Part shown: positions 36,543 to 45,222 of the stretch, piece by piece | Layout: each line of letters begins with the position of its first letter | How positions within the stretch are numbered: the stretch's first letter is position 1 | NCBI RefSeq assembly: GCF_010500995.1 | Contig: NZ_QVMK01000001.1 | Span: 1 to 64,000, forward strand | Direction of reading: 5' to 3' | Source of the DNA: Bacteroides sp. 224 | GTDB taxonomy: Bacteria; Bacteroidota; Bacteroidia; Bacteroidales; Bacteroidaceae | Length of the DNA stretch: 64,000 bases | Notes under the pieces: generated by a model | Seen by the model: only the letters and a program-made list of their open reading frames with translations | Database searches by the model: none | What the model was told of the DNA's origin: nothing | Program-made: the position numbers and the translations under genes

Positions 36543-38822
36543 ATGAAGAAACAAAGTATCTTTTTATGGATTGTCGTTCTTTCCTTTTTAGGGCGTTTGC
36601 AAGGATGGGCAGTCGAAAACCCTGTCGATTATGTGAGTACATTAGTAGGTACCCAATCGAAGTTTGAACTATCTACCGGAAATACCTATCCCGCTATAGC
36701 CATGCCGTGGGGAATGAATTTCTGGACACCTCAGACCGGAAGAATCGGCGACGGCTGGGCTTATACTTATACGGCAGATAAAATCAGAGGATTCAAGCAA
36801 ACTCACCAACCCAGCCCATGGATGAACGATTATGGCCAATTTGCTATTATGCCGGTAGTAGGTAAAGTGGTTTTCGATCAGGATGAACGAGCAAGCTGGT
36901 TCTCGCATAAAGCAGAAGTAGCCAAGCCTTATTATTATAAGGTGTACTTAGCCGATACGGATGTGACTACGGAAATAGTTCCTACCGATCGTGCAGCTAT
37001 GTTTCGGTTTACCTTCCCCGATTCGGATAAATCTTATGTAGTTGTAGATGCTTTTGATCGTGGCTCTTATATAAAGGTAGTACCCGGTGAGAATAAAATA
37101 ATAGGCTATTCAACGAAAAATTCGGGTGGAGTGCCAAGCAACTTCAAGAATTACTTTGTTGTGAAGTTTGATAAACCTTTTACTTTTACTTCTACTGTGA
37201 AGGACAATACAATTGATCAGAATGAAACAGAAAATACAGGCAACCATGTAGGAGCCATTATCGGTTTCAAAACAAAGCGTGGAGAGGTAGTTCATGCGCG
37301 AGTAGCTTCCTCCTTTATCAGCCATGAGCAGGCTGAGCTGAACCTGAAGGAGTTGGGTCGTGATTCTTTCGATAAACTGGTGGAAAAAGGTAAAAGCACT
37401 TGGAACAAAGAATTGGGTAAAATAGAAGTGCAAGACGATAATATCGACAACCTGCGTACCTTCTATTCATGTTTGTATCGGTCTTTATTATTCCCCCGGA
37501 AGTTTCATGAGATAGATGCCAAAGGCAAAGTGATGCATTACAGCCCTTATAATGGCGAAGTGTTGCCCGGATATATGTTTACCGATACCGGATTCTGGGA
37601 TACTTTCCGTTGTCTGTTTCCATTCCTCAACCTGATGTATCCTTCTATGAATCAGCAAATGCAAGAAGGTTTAGTGAATGCCTATAAAGAAAGCGGATTT
37701 CTACCCGAATGGGCAACTCCCGGGCACAGAGACTGTATGGTGGGCAATAACTCGGCATCCGTAGTGGCCGATGCTTATATAAAAGGACTCCGTGGGTATG
37801 ATATCGAAACGCTTTGGGAAGCATTGAAACATGGAGCCAATGATTACCTGAAAGGAACAGCTTCCGGTCGTAAGGGTTTCGAACATTACAATGACTTAGG
37901 CTATGTGCCTAATAATGTAGGCATCGGGCAAAATGCTGCGCGTACGCTGGAATATGCTTATAATGACTGGACTATATATACATTAGGCAAAAAATTGGGT
38001 AAGCCCGATAGCGAAACCGGCATCTACAAGCAACGTGCCTTAAACTATAAAAACATCTATCATCCGGAGCGTAAGCTAATGGTGGGCAAAAGCAAAGAAG
38101 GAGAGTTCAACCCGAAGTTCGATCCGGCCGATTGGAGTGGCGATTTCTGCGAAGGGAACAGTTGGCACTGGAGTTTCTGTGTATTCCATGACCCACAAGG
38201 ATTAATTGACCTGATGGGAGGAAAGAAAGAATTCAACCAAATGATGGATTCCGTATTTGTATTGCCCGGTCATTTAGGAATGAAAAGCCGCGGAGTGATT
38301 CACGAAATGCGCGAAATGCAAGTAATGAATATGGGGCAGTATGCTCACGGAAATCAGCCTATACAGCACATGGTGTATATGTATAACTATTCGGGTGAGC
38401 CTTGGAAAGCACAATATTGGGTACGCGAAATCATGAATAAACTATATAATCCGAATCCCGATGGTTATTGCGGCGACGAAGATAATGGTCAGACCTCAGC
38501 CTGGTATGTATTCTCTGCATTAGGCTTTTATACCGTTTGTCCCGGAACAGATGAGTATATATTGGGCACTCCGCTGTTTAAGAATATGAAGCTGCACCTT
38601 GAGAATGGCAAAACCGTAACCATTAAAGCGCCCAATAATGACGCGGACAAACGTTATGTTCAGGATATGAAGTTGAACGGAAGTACCTATACCAAGAACT
38701 ATCTGACGCACGAGCAGCTGATGAATGGAGCAAACATAGAGTTTATCATGAGCCCGGTGCCTAACAAGAAGAAAGGCATCCGCTCTCAGGATGCTCCTTA
38801 TTCGTTCTCGAATGAGAAATAA
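36543..38822 (+). CDS. GH92 alpha-mannosidase 1
   Basis: Calcium-dependent exo-alpha-mannosidase of family GH92, predicted to trim alpha-1,2- or alpha-1,3-mannose branches of yeast mannan or N-glycans. Signal peptide about 1-23 from this start. A beta-sandwich (about 30-260) precedes the alpha/alpha barrel (about 290-720). Hallmarks: GHRDCMVGNNSAS, GQYAHGNQPIQHM, and CGDEDNGQTSAWY with ALGFYTVCPGTDEY. The longer reading from 36462 adds 27 residues with no signal-peptide character and begins upstream of the predicted transcription start. First gene of the rightward mannan operon 1. Confidence 0.92.
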   Translation: MKKQSIFLWIVVLSFLGRLQGWAVENPVDYVSTLVGTQSKFELSTGNTYPAIAMPWGMNFWTPQTGRIGDGWAYTYTADKIRGFKQTHQPSPWMNDYGQFAIMPVVGKVVFDQDERASWFSHKAEVAKPYYYKVYLADTDVTTEIVPTDRAAMFRFTFPDSDKSYVVVDAFDRGSYIKVVPGENKIIGYSTKNSGGVPSNFKNYFVVKFDKPFTFTSTVKDNTIDQNETENTGNHVGAIIGFKTKRGEVVHARVASSFISHEQAELNLKELGRDSFDKLVEKGKSTWNKELGKIEVQDDNIDNLRTFYSCLYRSLLFPRKFHEIDAKGKVMHYSPYNGEVLPGYMFTDTGFWDTFRCLFPFLNLMYPSMNQQMQEGLVNAYKESGFLPEWATPGHRDCMVGNNSASVVADAYIKGLRGYDIETLWEALKHGANDYLKGTASGRKGFEHYNDLGYVPNNVGIGQNAARTLEYAYNDWTIYTLGKKLGKPDSETGIYKQRALNYKNIYHPERKLMVGKSKEGEFNPKFDPADWSGDFCEGNSWHWSFCVFHDPQGLIDLMGGKKEFNQMMDSVFVLPGHLGMKSRGVIHEMREMQVMNMGQYAHGNQPIQHMVYMYNYSGEPWKAQYWVREIMNKLYNPNPDGYCGDEDNGQTSAWYVFSALGFYTVCPGTDEYILGTPLFKNMKLHLENGKTVTIKAPNNDADKRYVQDMKLNGSTYTKNYLTHEQLMNGANIEFIMSPVPNKKKGIRSQDAPYSFSNEK

Positions 38823-38854
38823 TTGGTAAACAAAAAATAATATACATTGAATCT

Positions 38855-39787
38855 ATGAAAGCAAAAAGTATATGGCTTCTTTTAATAGTAGTTGTAGTAT
38901 GTAGTTGTAGGACTGCCGATCCTGCAAAATTCTCAGTGGCTTCTTATAACATAAGGAATGCCAACAATTCGGATGCCTCGAACGGAAATGGCTGGGCTCA
39001 ACGTTGCCCGGTTATTGCCGGCATGGTGCAATTTCACGAGTTTGAAATCTTCGGAACACAAGAAGGGTTTGCTCCACAACTTAAAGACTTAAAAGAAACC
39101 CTGCCCGGCTACGAATACATCGGTGTGGGTCGTGACGACGGGAAAGAGAAAGGAGAACATTCTGCCATCTTCTTCCGTACCGATAAGTTTAAACTGATAG
39201 ATAAAGGAGACTTCTGGCTTTCCGAAACTCCTGATAAACCAAGCATCGGTTGGGATGCTGTGTGCTTACGTATATGCAGTTGGGGGCATTTTAAATGTAA
39301 GGACACAGGTTTTGAGTTCTTGTTCTTCAACCTCCACATGGATCATATAGGCAAAAAGGCACGGGTAGAAAGTGCATTCCTCGTACAACGTAAGATGGAA
39401 GAACTCGGAAAAGGACTGCCCGTTATCCTGACAGGAGATTTTAATGTAGATCAAACGCATCAATCCTATCAGGCTTTTGTAAGCGAAGGTAAATTGAAAG
39501 ACTCTTACGAAGCAGCTGATTTCAAGTATATAAAGAACGGAACATTCAATAGTTTTAATCCGAATAACTTTACAGAAAGCCGGATAGACCACATCTTTTT
39601 ATCCCCTCAATTCAAGGTGAAGAAGTACGGTGTACTAACCGATTTCTATTGGATGCCCCGAAGTAAGAACCCATCCTTAGCCGAAGTAAAAGATGCTCCC
39701 GGAGAGATTAAGGTACAATCTTATGAGGCACGCCTTCCGTCCGATCACTATCCGGTGAAAGTAGAATTGGAATTTATCAAGAAATAA
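38855..39787 (+). CDS. Endonuclease/exonuclease/phosphatase-fold lipoprotein
   Basis: Exported protein of the EEP fold, which contains nucleases, sphingomyelinases and phosphodiesterases. A lipobox-like VVCSC near residue 18. Motifs: SYNIRNAN (Asn for metal site), GTQEGF (Glu), FNLHMDHIG (His), ILTGDFNVD (Asp/Asn pair) and the terminal LPSDHYPV (Asp-His). All catalytic positions appear present. EEP proteins are recurrent in GH92/GH125 mannan loci; removal of phosphate groups from phosphomannan is an attractive but unproven role. Confidence 0.82.
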   Translation: MKAKSIWLLLIVVVVCSCRTADPAKFSVASYNIRNANNSDASNGNGWAQRCPVIAGMVQFHEFEIFGTQEGFAPQLKDLKETLPGYEYIGVGRDDGKEKGEHSAIFFRTDKFKLIDKGDFWLSETPDKPSIGWDAVCLRICSWGHFKCKDTGFEFLFFNLHMDHIGKKARVESAFLVQRKMEELGKGLPVILTGDFNVDQTHQSYQAFVSEGKLKDSYEAADFKYIKNGTFNSFNPNNFTESRIDHIFLSPQFKVKKYGVLTDFYWMPRSKNPSLAEVKDAPGEIKVQSYEARLPSDHYPVKVELEFIKK

Positions 39788-39851
39788 CGCATACCCAAAT
39801 AACAAATCAACTTAGTTAAAATTACATAGTTCTTTGCTATCAGAAATGAAG

Positions 39852-39945
39852 CAACCGGCATTCGGAATAAATGAAACAGGCATTCGAGTCAAATGCTACT
39901 GACATTTGAAGCAAATGTAACCGGCATTTCAAACTCATCCGTTTG
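39852..39945. repeat. Four 22-bp repeats with the word GGCATTyG
   Basis: GGCATTCG, GGCATTCG, GACATTTG and GGCATTTC begin at 39857, 39879, 39901 and 39923, exactly 22 bp apart; between them AAATG recurs at a fixed offset. It lies in the 261-base gap between the EEP and GH125 genes. It may be a regulatory site or a member of the phased arrays seen elsewhere in the window. TATTGTCG at 39955 resembles the -10 elements of the mannan promoters. Confidence 0.75.
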
Positions 39946-40048
39946 CAGAAACCTTATTGTCGAATTTTAGGCATGTCAAAGAACGATTTTAGATTTTAAT
40001 GAAATAACAATGAAGTCACTATTAAAACAAATTTAACCCGTTTAATTT

Positions 40049-41506
40049 ATGAATACACTATTTAAAACTATCTGTTTAGGCATTGCCCTGGGTGGAGTTT
40101 CTAACCTTCAGGCATCGGAATGGAATGCTACCTCTCCTATGTTGCAAGACAACACACGTGTGGAAGCATACAAAAGTAATCGGCCTGAGAAACGTTTATT
40201 TGTATCCGATGCGGTAGAGAGAAAAATAGCAGAAGTAAAGAACCTGCTTACCAACCAGAAACTGGCTTGGATGTTCGAAAACTGTTTCCCTAATACCCTC
40301 GATACCACCGTACGCTACTATCCTACTGATAAAGAAGACGATGCAGTGGTATATACCGGCGATATACACGCCATGTGGTTGCGTGATTCGGGTGCACAAG
40401 TATGGCCGTATATTCAGTTGGCCAACGAAGACCCCAAGTTGAAAAGAATGTTGCGCGGTGTCATTTTGCGTCAATTCAAATGTATTATTCTCGATCCGTA
40501 TGCAAATGCTTTCCTCGATCCGCACGATCCCAATCCTGACCATCATTGGATGTCCGACAGAACAACCATGAAACTCGAACTTCATGAACGTAAGTGGGAG
40601 ATTGATTCACTTTGTTATGTAATTCGTTTGGCTTATCAATACTGGCAGGTAACAGGCGACAGCAGCATTTTTGGCGATGAATGGAATAAAGCCATTGCAT
40701 TGGTATTGCAAACATTCAAAGAGCAACAAAAGAAAAACGGACACGGGCCATACACCTTTCAAAGAAAAACCGAACGGCAGTTGGATACCATGTCGAACGA
40801 TGGAAAAGGAAACCCTGTGAAACCTGTAGGATTGATAGCTTCTGCCTTTCGTCCGTCGGATGATGCAACTACTTTTCAGTTCTTGGTTCCCTCTAACTTC
40901 TTTGCCGTAACGTCTTTGCGTAAAGCAGCGGAAATATTATCGGAAGTAAATAAAAACCAAACGCTGGCCACGGAATGCAAAAACTTGGCTGATGAAGTAG
41001 AAACCGCATTAAAGAAATATGCCATACATAAACATCCCAAGTATGGAAAGATCTATGCATTCGAGGTAGACGGATTTGGCAATCAACTGCTTATGGATGA
41101 TGCCAACGTGCCAAGTTTGCTGGCCATGCCCTATCTGGGCGACATGAATGTAAAGGATAAAATCTACCAAAACACTCGCAAATTTGTATGGAGCGAAGAC
41201 AATCCTTACTTTTTTAAAGGCACAGCCGGCGAAGGCATCGGAGGTCCCCACATCGGATACGATATGATCTGGCCGATGAGCATTATGATGAAAGCCTTTA
41301 CAAGTTCTAACGATCAGGAGATAAAAACCTGTATAAAGATGTTGATGGATACCGATGCAGATACAGGTTTTATGCACGAATCTTTCCATAAGAATAATCC
41401 GAAGAACTTTACCCGTTCTTGGTTTGCTTGGCAGAACACACTGTTTGGTGAGTTGATTATTAAACTGGTGGATGAAGGAAAGTTGGATTTACTGAATAAT
41501 ATTTAA
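40049..41506 (+). CDS. GH125 exo-alpha-1,6-mannosidase
   Basis: Predicted to hydrolyse the alpha-1,6-mannose backbone from the end, after branches are removed by GH92 enzymes. Signal peptide about 1-22 (ending LQAS). The alpha/alpha barrel shows the family hallmark GDIHAMWLRDSGAQVWPYI at 104-122, with FLDPHDPNPDHHWM (about 152) and GEGIGGPHIGYDMIWPMSI (about 398) lining the active site. 485 residues is usual. It is followed after 5 bases by the second GH92 gene. Confidence 0.92.
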   Translation: MNTLFKTICLGIALGGVSNLQASEWNATSPMLQDNTRVEAYKSNRPEKRLFVSDAVERKIAEVKNLLTNQKLAWMFENCFPNTLDTTVRYYPTDKEDDAVVYTGDIHAMWLRDSGAQVWPYIQLANEDPKLKRMLRGVILRQFKCIILDPYANAFLDPHDPNPDHHWMSDRTTMKLELHERKWEIDSLCYVIRLAYQYWQVTGDSSIFGDEWNKAIALVLQTFKEQQKKNGHGPYTFQRKTERQLDTMSNDGKGNPVKPVGLIASAFRPSDDATTFQFLVPSNFFAVTSLRKAAEILSEVNKNQTLATECKNLADEVETALKKYAIHKHPKYGKIYAFEVDGFGNQLLMDDANVPSLLAMPYLGDMNVKDKIYQNTRKFVWSEDNPYFFKGTAGEGIGGPHIGYDMIWPMSIMMKAFTSSNDQEIKTCIKMLMDTDADTGFMHESFHKNNPKNFTRSWFAWQNTLFGELIIKLVDEGKLDLLNNI

Positions 41507-41511
41507 ACATC

Positions 41512-43764
41512 ATGAGAAACATATTTTATTCTTTTATTATACTCTCTTTGTTATTCCTTTCTTCTTGCTCGTTTTGTGCAAAGGAGAAGAATTATGCAAA
41601 GAGTGAAGGTCTGTTGCAATATGTCGATCCCTATATAGGGTCTGGTTATCACGGACATGTTTTTGTGGGTACGAGTACTCCTTTTGGTATGGTACAGTTG
41701 GGACCCAGTAACATTTATAAGGGGTGGGATTGGTCTTCGGGCTATCACTATTCAGATAGCATAATGATTGGTTTTGCCCATACACATCTAAGTGGTACAG
41801 GCTGTACCGATTTGGGCGATATTTTGCTGATGCCCTATACAGGAGATATATGTACGATCAGAGGCAATCAACATGATATCAGCAATGGTTATGCTTCTTT
41901 CTATCAACATCAAAATGAGATAGCCCGCCCCGAATATTACTCCGTTTTGCTGGATAGGTATAATGTGAAGGCAGAACTTACTGCATCCGATCGTGTGGGC
42001 TTTCATAGATACACATTTCCCGATGGAGAGCAGGCACGTATCATTATTGACCTTAAAGAGGGTAACGGAGATACTTCTTATGATACTTATATCAAACAGA
42101 TTGATGAATACACATTGGAGGGATATCGCTTTTCGAGAGGTTGGAGCACACATAAAGTCTTCTTTACGTTAAAAACAAACGTAGCTTTGAAAGATTTCCA
42201 TGTATTCTATGACACCACCCCCAAAGAAGGTAAAGAATTGAAAGGCCCGGCAGTAAAAGGGGTACTTACTTGGGGCGATCGTGCAGGAGAGGTAATGCTA
42301 AAAGTAAGCCTTTCATCCGTGAGTTGCGAGAATGCAGCAGCCAATATCGAGTCGGAAATAACGCATTGGAACTTTGATAAAATCGTTGCGGAAAGCAGTA
42401 AGAAGTGGAACCGGGAACTAAATAAAATCCGGATCGAAACCTCCGATGAAGCTGTGAAACGTACCTTCTATACAGCCCTTTATCACACCATGGTTGCACC
42501 CAGCCTTTACAGCGATTCTAACGGAGAGTTTCGCTTGCAGGATGATAAAGTATATACAACTGATGCGAAAAATTATTCTACTTTCTCTTTGTGGGATACC
42601 TACCGCACTGCTCATCCGTTGATGACCATTATACATCCGGAAAAGCAACGGGATATTATCAACTCCATGCTTGCCATTTACCAACAACAAGGTAAACTGC
42701 CCGTATGGCACTTACAGGGATACGAAACGCATTGCATGGTAGGTAATCCGGGAGTCATTGTTGTGGCCGATGCCTTACTAAAAGGCTATGATGGATTTGA
42801 TAAGGAATTGGCTTACGAAGCCATGAAGAACTCCATGATGCTGGATGAACGCGGATTGAAACATTACCGCGACTTAGGTTATATACCTTATGACAAGGAG
42901 CACGAGGCTTTATCCAAAGCCATGGAGTACGCTATTGCCGATTGGGCGGTAGCAGCCGTTGCCAAGAAGATGGGCAAAGAAGACGATCACGCTTACTTCC
43001 TGAAAAGAAGCAAAACCTATCAGTACTATTTCGATAAAGAAACCAATTTTGTGAGAGGGTTGGCAGCCGATGGTACCTTCCGTCCTAACTTTAATCCTTT
43101 CACTTCCATACACCGGGAAGGTGATTATGTGGAAGGAAATGCATGGCAATACACCTGGCTGGTACCACATGATGTAAAAGGACTGATTGATATCTTTAAA
43201 GGAGAACAAAACTTCATTCAGGAACTGGACAAACTCTTCCAAGCCGAAGGAGATTTGGGCGAACATGCTTCTGCCGATATGACCGGGCTGGTTGGACAAT
43301 ATGTACATGGAAATGAACCCAGTCACCACATTATTTATCTGTATGCTTATGTGGGCGAGCAATGGAAAACAGCCGAGAAAGTACGCTTTATCATGGACAA
43401 CTTTTATACCGATAAACAAGACGGCATCATTGGCAATGAGGACTGCGGACAAATGTCTGCCTGGTATATCATGTCTGCTTTAGGCTTTTATCCGGTAAAT
43501 CCTTCTCAGGGAATATATGTGTTTGGAAGTCCTTATATGGATAAAGCAACAGTAAACCTACAAAACAACAAGGAGTTTACAGTAGAAGCTGTCGATAATA
43601 GTAAAGAGAACATTTACATCCAACGGATCGAACTGAATGGAGTTCCTTATACAAAAAGCTATATTACACATGAAGATATTGCAAAGGGGGGAACCCTTAA
43701 ATACTTCATGGGTAGCCAACCCAATAAGGAGTTTGGGGCGGCTATGGAAGATCGTCCTTTTTAA
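41512..43764 (+). CDS. GH92 alpha-mannosidase 2 (lipoprotein)
   Basis: Second GH92 enzyme. Lipobox LSSC with Cys19. Beta-sandwich (about 35-270; VDPYIGSGYHGHVFVGTSTP is the family start) and catalytic barrel, with ETHCMVGNPGV, GQYVHGNEPSHHI and NEDCGQMSAWYIMSALGFYPV. Clearly diverged from GH92 1, so probably a different linkage specificity. GH92 1 lacks a lipobox, so the two may work in different places (this one membrane-anchored). Confidence 0.92.
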   Translation: MRNIFYSFIILSLLFLSSCSFCAKEKNYAKSEGLLQYVDPYIGSGYHGHVFVGTSTPFGMVQLGPSNIYKGWDWSSGYHYSDSIMIGFAHTHLSGTGCTDLGDILLMPYTGDICTIRGNQHDISNGYASFYQHQNEIARPEYYSVLLDRYNVKAELTASDRVGFHRYTFPDGEQARIIIDLKEGNGDTSYDTYIKQIDEYTLEGYRFSRGWSTHKVFFTLKTNVALKDFHVFYDTTPKEGKELKGPAVKGVLTWGDRAGEVMLKVSLSSVSCENAAANIESEITHWNFDKIVAESSKKWNRELNKIRIETSDEAVKRTFYTALYHTMVAPSLYSDSNGEFRLQDDKVYTTDAKNYSTFSLWDTYRTAHPLMTIIHPEKQRDIINSMLAIYQQQGKLPVWHLQGYETHCMVGNPGVIVVADALLKGYDGFDKELAYEAMKNSMMLDERGLKHYRDLGYIPYDKEHEALSKAMEYAIADWAVAAVAKKMGKEDDHAYFLKRSKTYQYYFDKETNFVRGLAADGTFRPNFNPFTSIHREGDYVEGNAWQYTWLVPHDVKGLIDIFKGEQNFIQELDKLFQAEGDLGEHASADMTGLVGQYVHGNEPSHHIIYLYAYVGEQWKTAEKVRFIMDNFYTDKQDGIIGNEDCGQMSAWYIMSALGFYPVNPSQGIYVFGSPYMDKATVNLQNNKEFTVEAVDNSKENIYIQRIELNGVPYTKSYITHEDIAKGGTLKYFMGSQPNKEFGAAMEDRPF

Positions 43765-43782
43765 ACAACTAATTATACAATT

Positions 43783-44934
43783 ATGAAATATCAATTTATA
43801 GCCATCCAATTACTAATCTCTCTATCAGTAGCGGCGCAAAGTACCACTCATACAACCGAAAATAAGCTTCCCGACTGGGCATTCGGCGGCTTTGAACGCC
43901 CTAAAAAAGCCAATCCCGTAATCTCTCCCAACGAGAAAACCACCTTCTTCTGCCCCATGAATCAGGCAGAAGTAGCTTGGGAATCCAATGATACCTTTAA
44001 CCCGGCTGCCACTGTGTACAATGGCAAGGTTGTAGTATTGTATCGTGCCGAAGATAAATCCGGCGTGGGAATCGGCAAGCGTACCTCTCGTTTAGGTTAT
44101 GCTTCCTCGTCGGACGGTGTGAAATTTAAAACCGAAAAAGCTCCTGTTTTTTATCCGGGCAATGATAATCAGAAAGAATACGAATGGCCCGGAGGTTGCG
44201 AAGACCCTCGCGTAGCCGTTACTTCCGATGGGTTATTTGTGATGATGTATACCCAATGGAACCGCCATGTACCTCGTTTGGCGGTGGCCACCTCTCGTGA
44301 TTTACGCAACTGGGAAAAGCACGGCCCTGCATTTGCGAAGGCTTACAATGGTCAATTTATTAATGAAGGCAGCAAATCGGCCTCTCTGATTACAGAATTG
44401 GTGAATGGAGAACAAGTCATTAAGAAAATCAACGGTAAATACTTTATGTATTGGGGAGAACAGCATGTATATGCCGCCACCTCTACCGATTTAGTGAATT
44501 GGGCACCTTTATTAGATGGTAAAGGAAACCTGAAACGCCTGTTTTCTCCGCGCGAAGGCTATTTCGATAGCGATTTAACCGAATGCGGACCTCCGGCTAT
44601 CTATACAGATAAGGGCATCCTGTTATTATATAATGGAAAAAATAAATCCGGAGATAAAGGAGACAAACGATATACCGCCAATGTATATGCCGCCGGGCAA
44701 GCCCTTTTCGACTTAAACGATCCGACCAAATTGATTGGCAGATTAGACAATCCTTTCTTGCGCCCGATGGATGCTTTTGAGAAGAGTGGTCAATATCCGG
44801 ATGGTACTGTATTTATAGAAGGACTTGTTTTCTTTAAGAAAAAATGGTATTTATATTACGGTTGTGCCGACTCTCGGGTGGCCACTGCCATCTATAATCC
44901 GGCAACTCCGGCTCCTGCCGATCCGTTGCCTTAG
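43783..44934 (+). CDS. GH130 beta-mannoside hydrolase or phosphorylase
   Basis: Five-bladed propeller enzyme of GH130. Signal peptide about 1-19 (ending VAAQ). Hallmarks: DTFNPAATVYNGKVVVLYRAED (split here as DTFNPAATV and LYRAED), GGCEDPRV (Glu140/Asp141) and ECGPPAIYT. In yeast-mannan loci of B. thetaiotaomicron the GH130 member is a beta-1,2-mannosidase that removes capping sugars; the presence of GH125, GH92 and GH76 here favours that role over intracellular mannoside phosphorylase, as does its signal peptide. Last gene of mannan operon 1. Confidence 0.85.
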   Translation: MKYQFIAIQLLISLSVAAQSTTHTTENKLPDWAFGGFERPKKANPVISPNEKTTFFCPMNQAEVAWESNDTFNPAATVYNGKVVVLYRAEDKSGVGIGKRTSRLGYASSSDGVKFKTEKAPVFYPGNDNQKEYEWPGGCEDPRVAVTSDGLFVMMYTQWNRHVPRLAVATSRDLRNWEKHGPAFAKAYNGQFINEGSKSASLITELVNGEQVIKKINGKYFMYWGEQHVYAATSTDLVNWAPLLDGKGNLKRLFSPREGYFDSDLTECGPPAIYTDKGILLLYNGKNKSGDKGDKRYTANVYAAGQALFDLNDPTKLIGRLDNPFLRPMDAFEKSGQYPDGTVFIEGLVFFKKKWYLYYGCADSRVATAIYNPATPAPADPLP

Positions 44935-44965
44935 GCAGAATTTTCAGATTGCTTCGTGGGTGGAT

Positions 44966-45007
44966 TAAATATCTGTGCCAAAGTAGTAAATATCCGTGCC
45001 ACGAAGC
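44966..45007. promoter_or_regulatory. Candidate HTCS operator 2 (two 21-bp direct repeats)
   Basis: Units begin at 44966 (TAAATATCTGTGCCAAAGTA) and 44987 (TAAATATCCGTGCCACGAAG), matching operator 1 at 36401-36442. A GCTTCGTGG at 44951 pairs with CCACGAAGC at 44999-45007. The second unit starts 64 bp before the TAATTTCG -10 element, the same distance as at operator 1. Confidence 0.7.
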
Positions 45008-45050
45008 AAAATAATAGCAGTTTTAGTGTGTTTGAACAGGATTAACTGTC

Positions 45051-45058
45051 TAATTTCG
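45051..45058 (+). promoter_or_regulatory. -10 element of mannan operon 2
   Basis: TAATTTCG, with a TTTG at 45031-45034 that is closer than the usual 19-21 bases, in keeping with an activator-dependent promoter. Start of transcription near 45065 leaves a long leader of about 155 bases before the ATG at 45223. Confidence 0.55.
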
Positions 45059-45120
45059 CTTCTGGCTAAATAGCCGGGAAACTACAAGAAAATGCTTTGT
45101 TAAACTAAAAAAGTGAATTT

Positions 45121-45198
45121 ATGAACAAGAAACACCCTCCTCCTTTAGACCCTTTTGAGACAAAAAAAGATCTTATCACTAATGAATTTTACATGTAA
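45121..45198 (+). other. 25-codon open frame in the operon-2 leader
   Basis: ATG at 45121 to TAA at 45196-45198, encoding MNKKHPPPLDPFETKKDL and seven more residues. It lies wholly inside the predicted leader of mannan operon 2. It may be a leader peptide, a fragment of an older gene or chance; I recognise no family. Confidence 0.25.
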
Positions 45199-45222
45199 GT
45201 TAACTAAATCTATAAAAAATAC

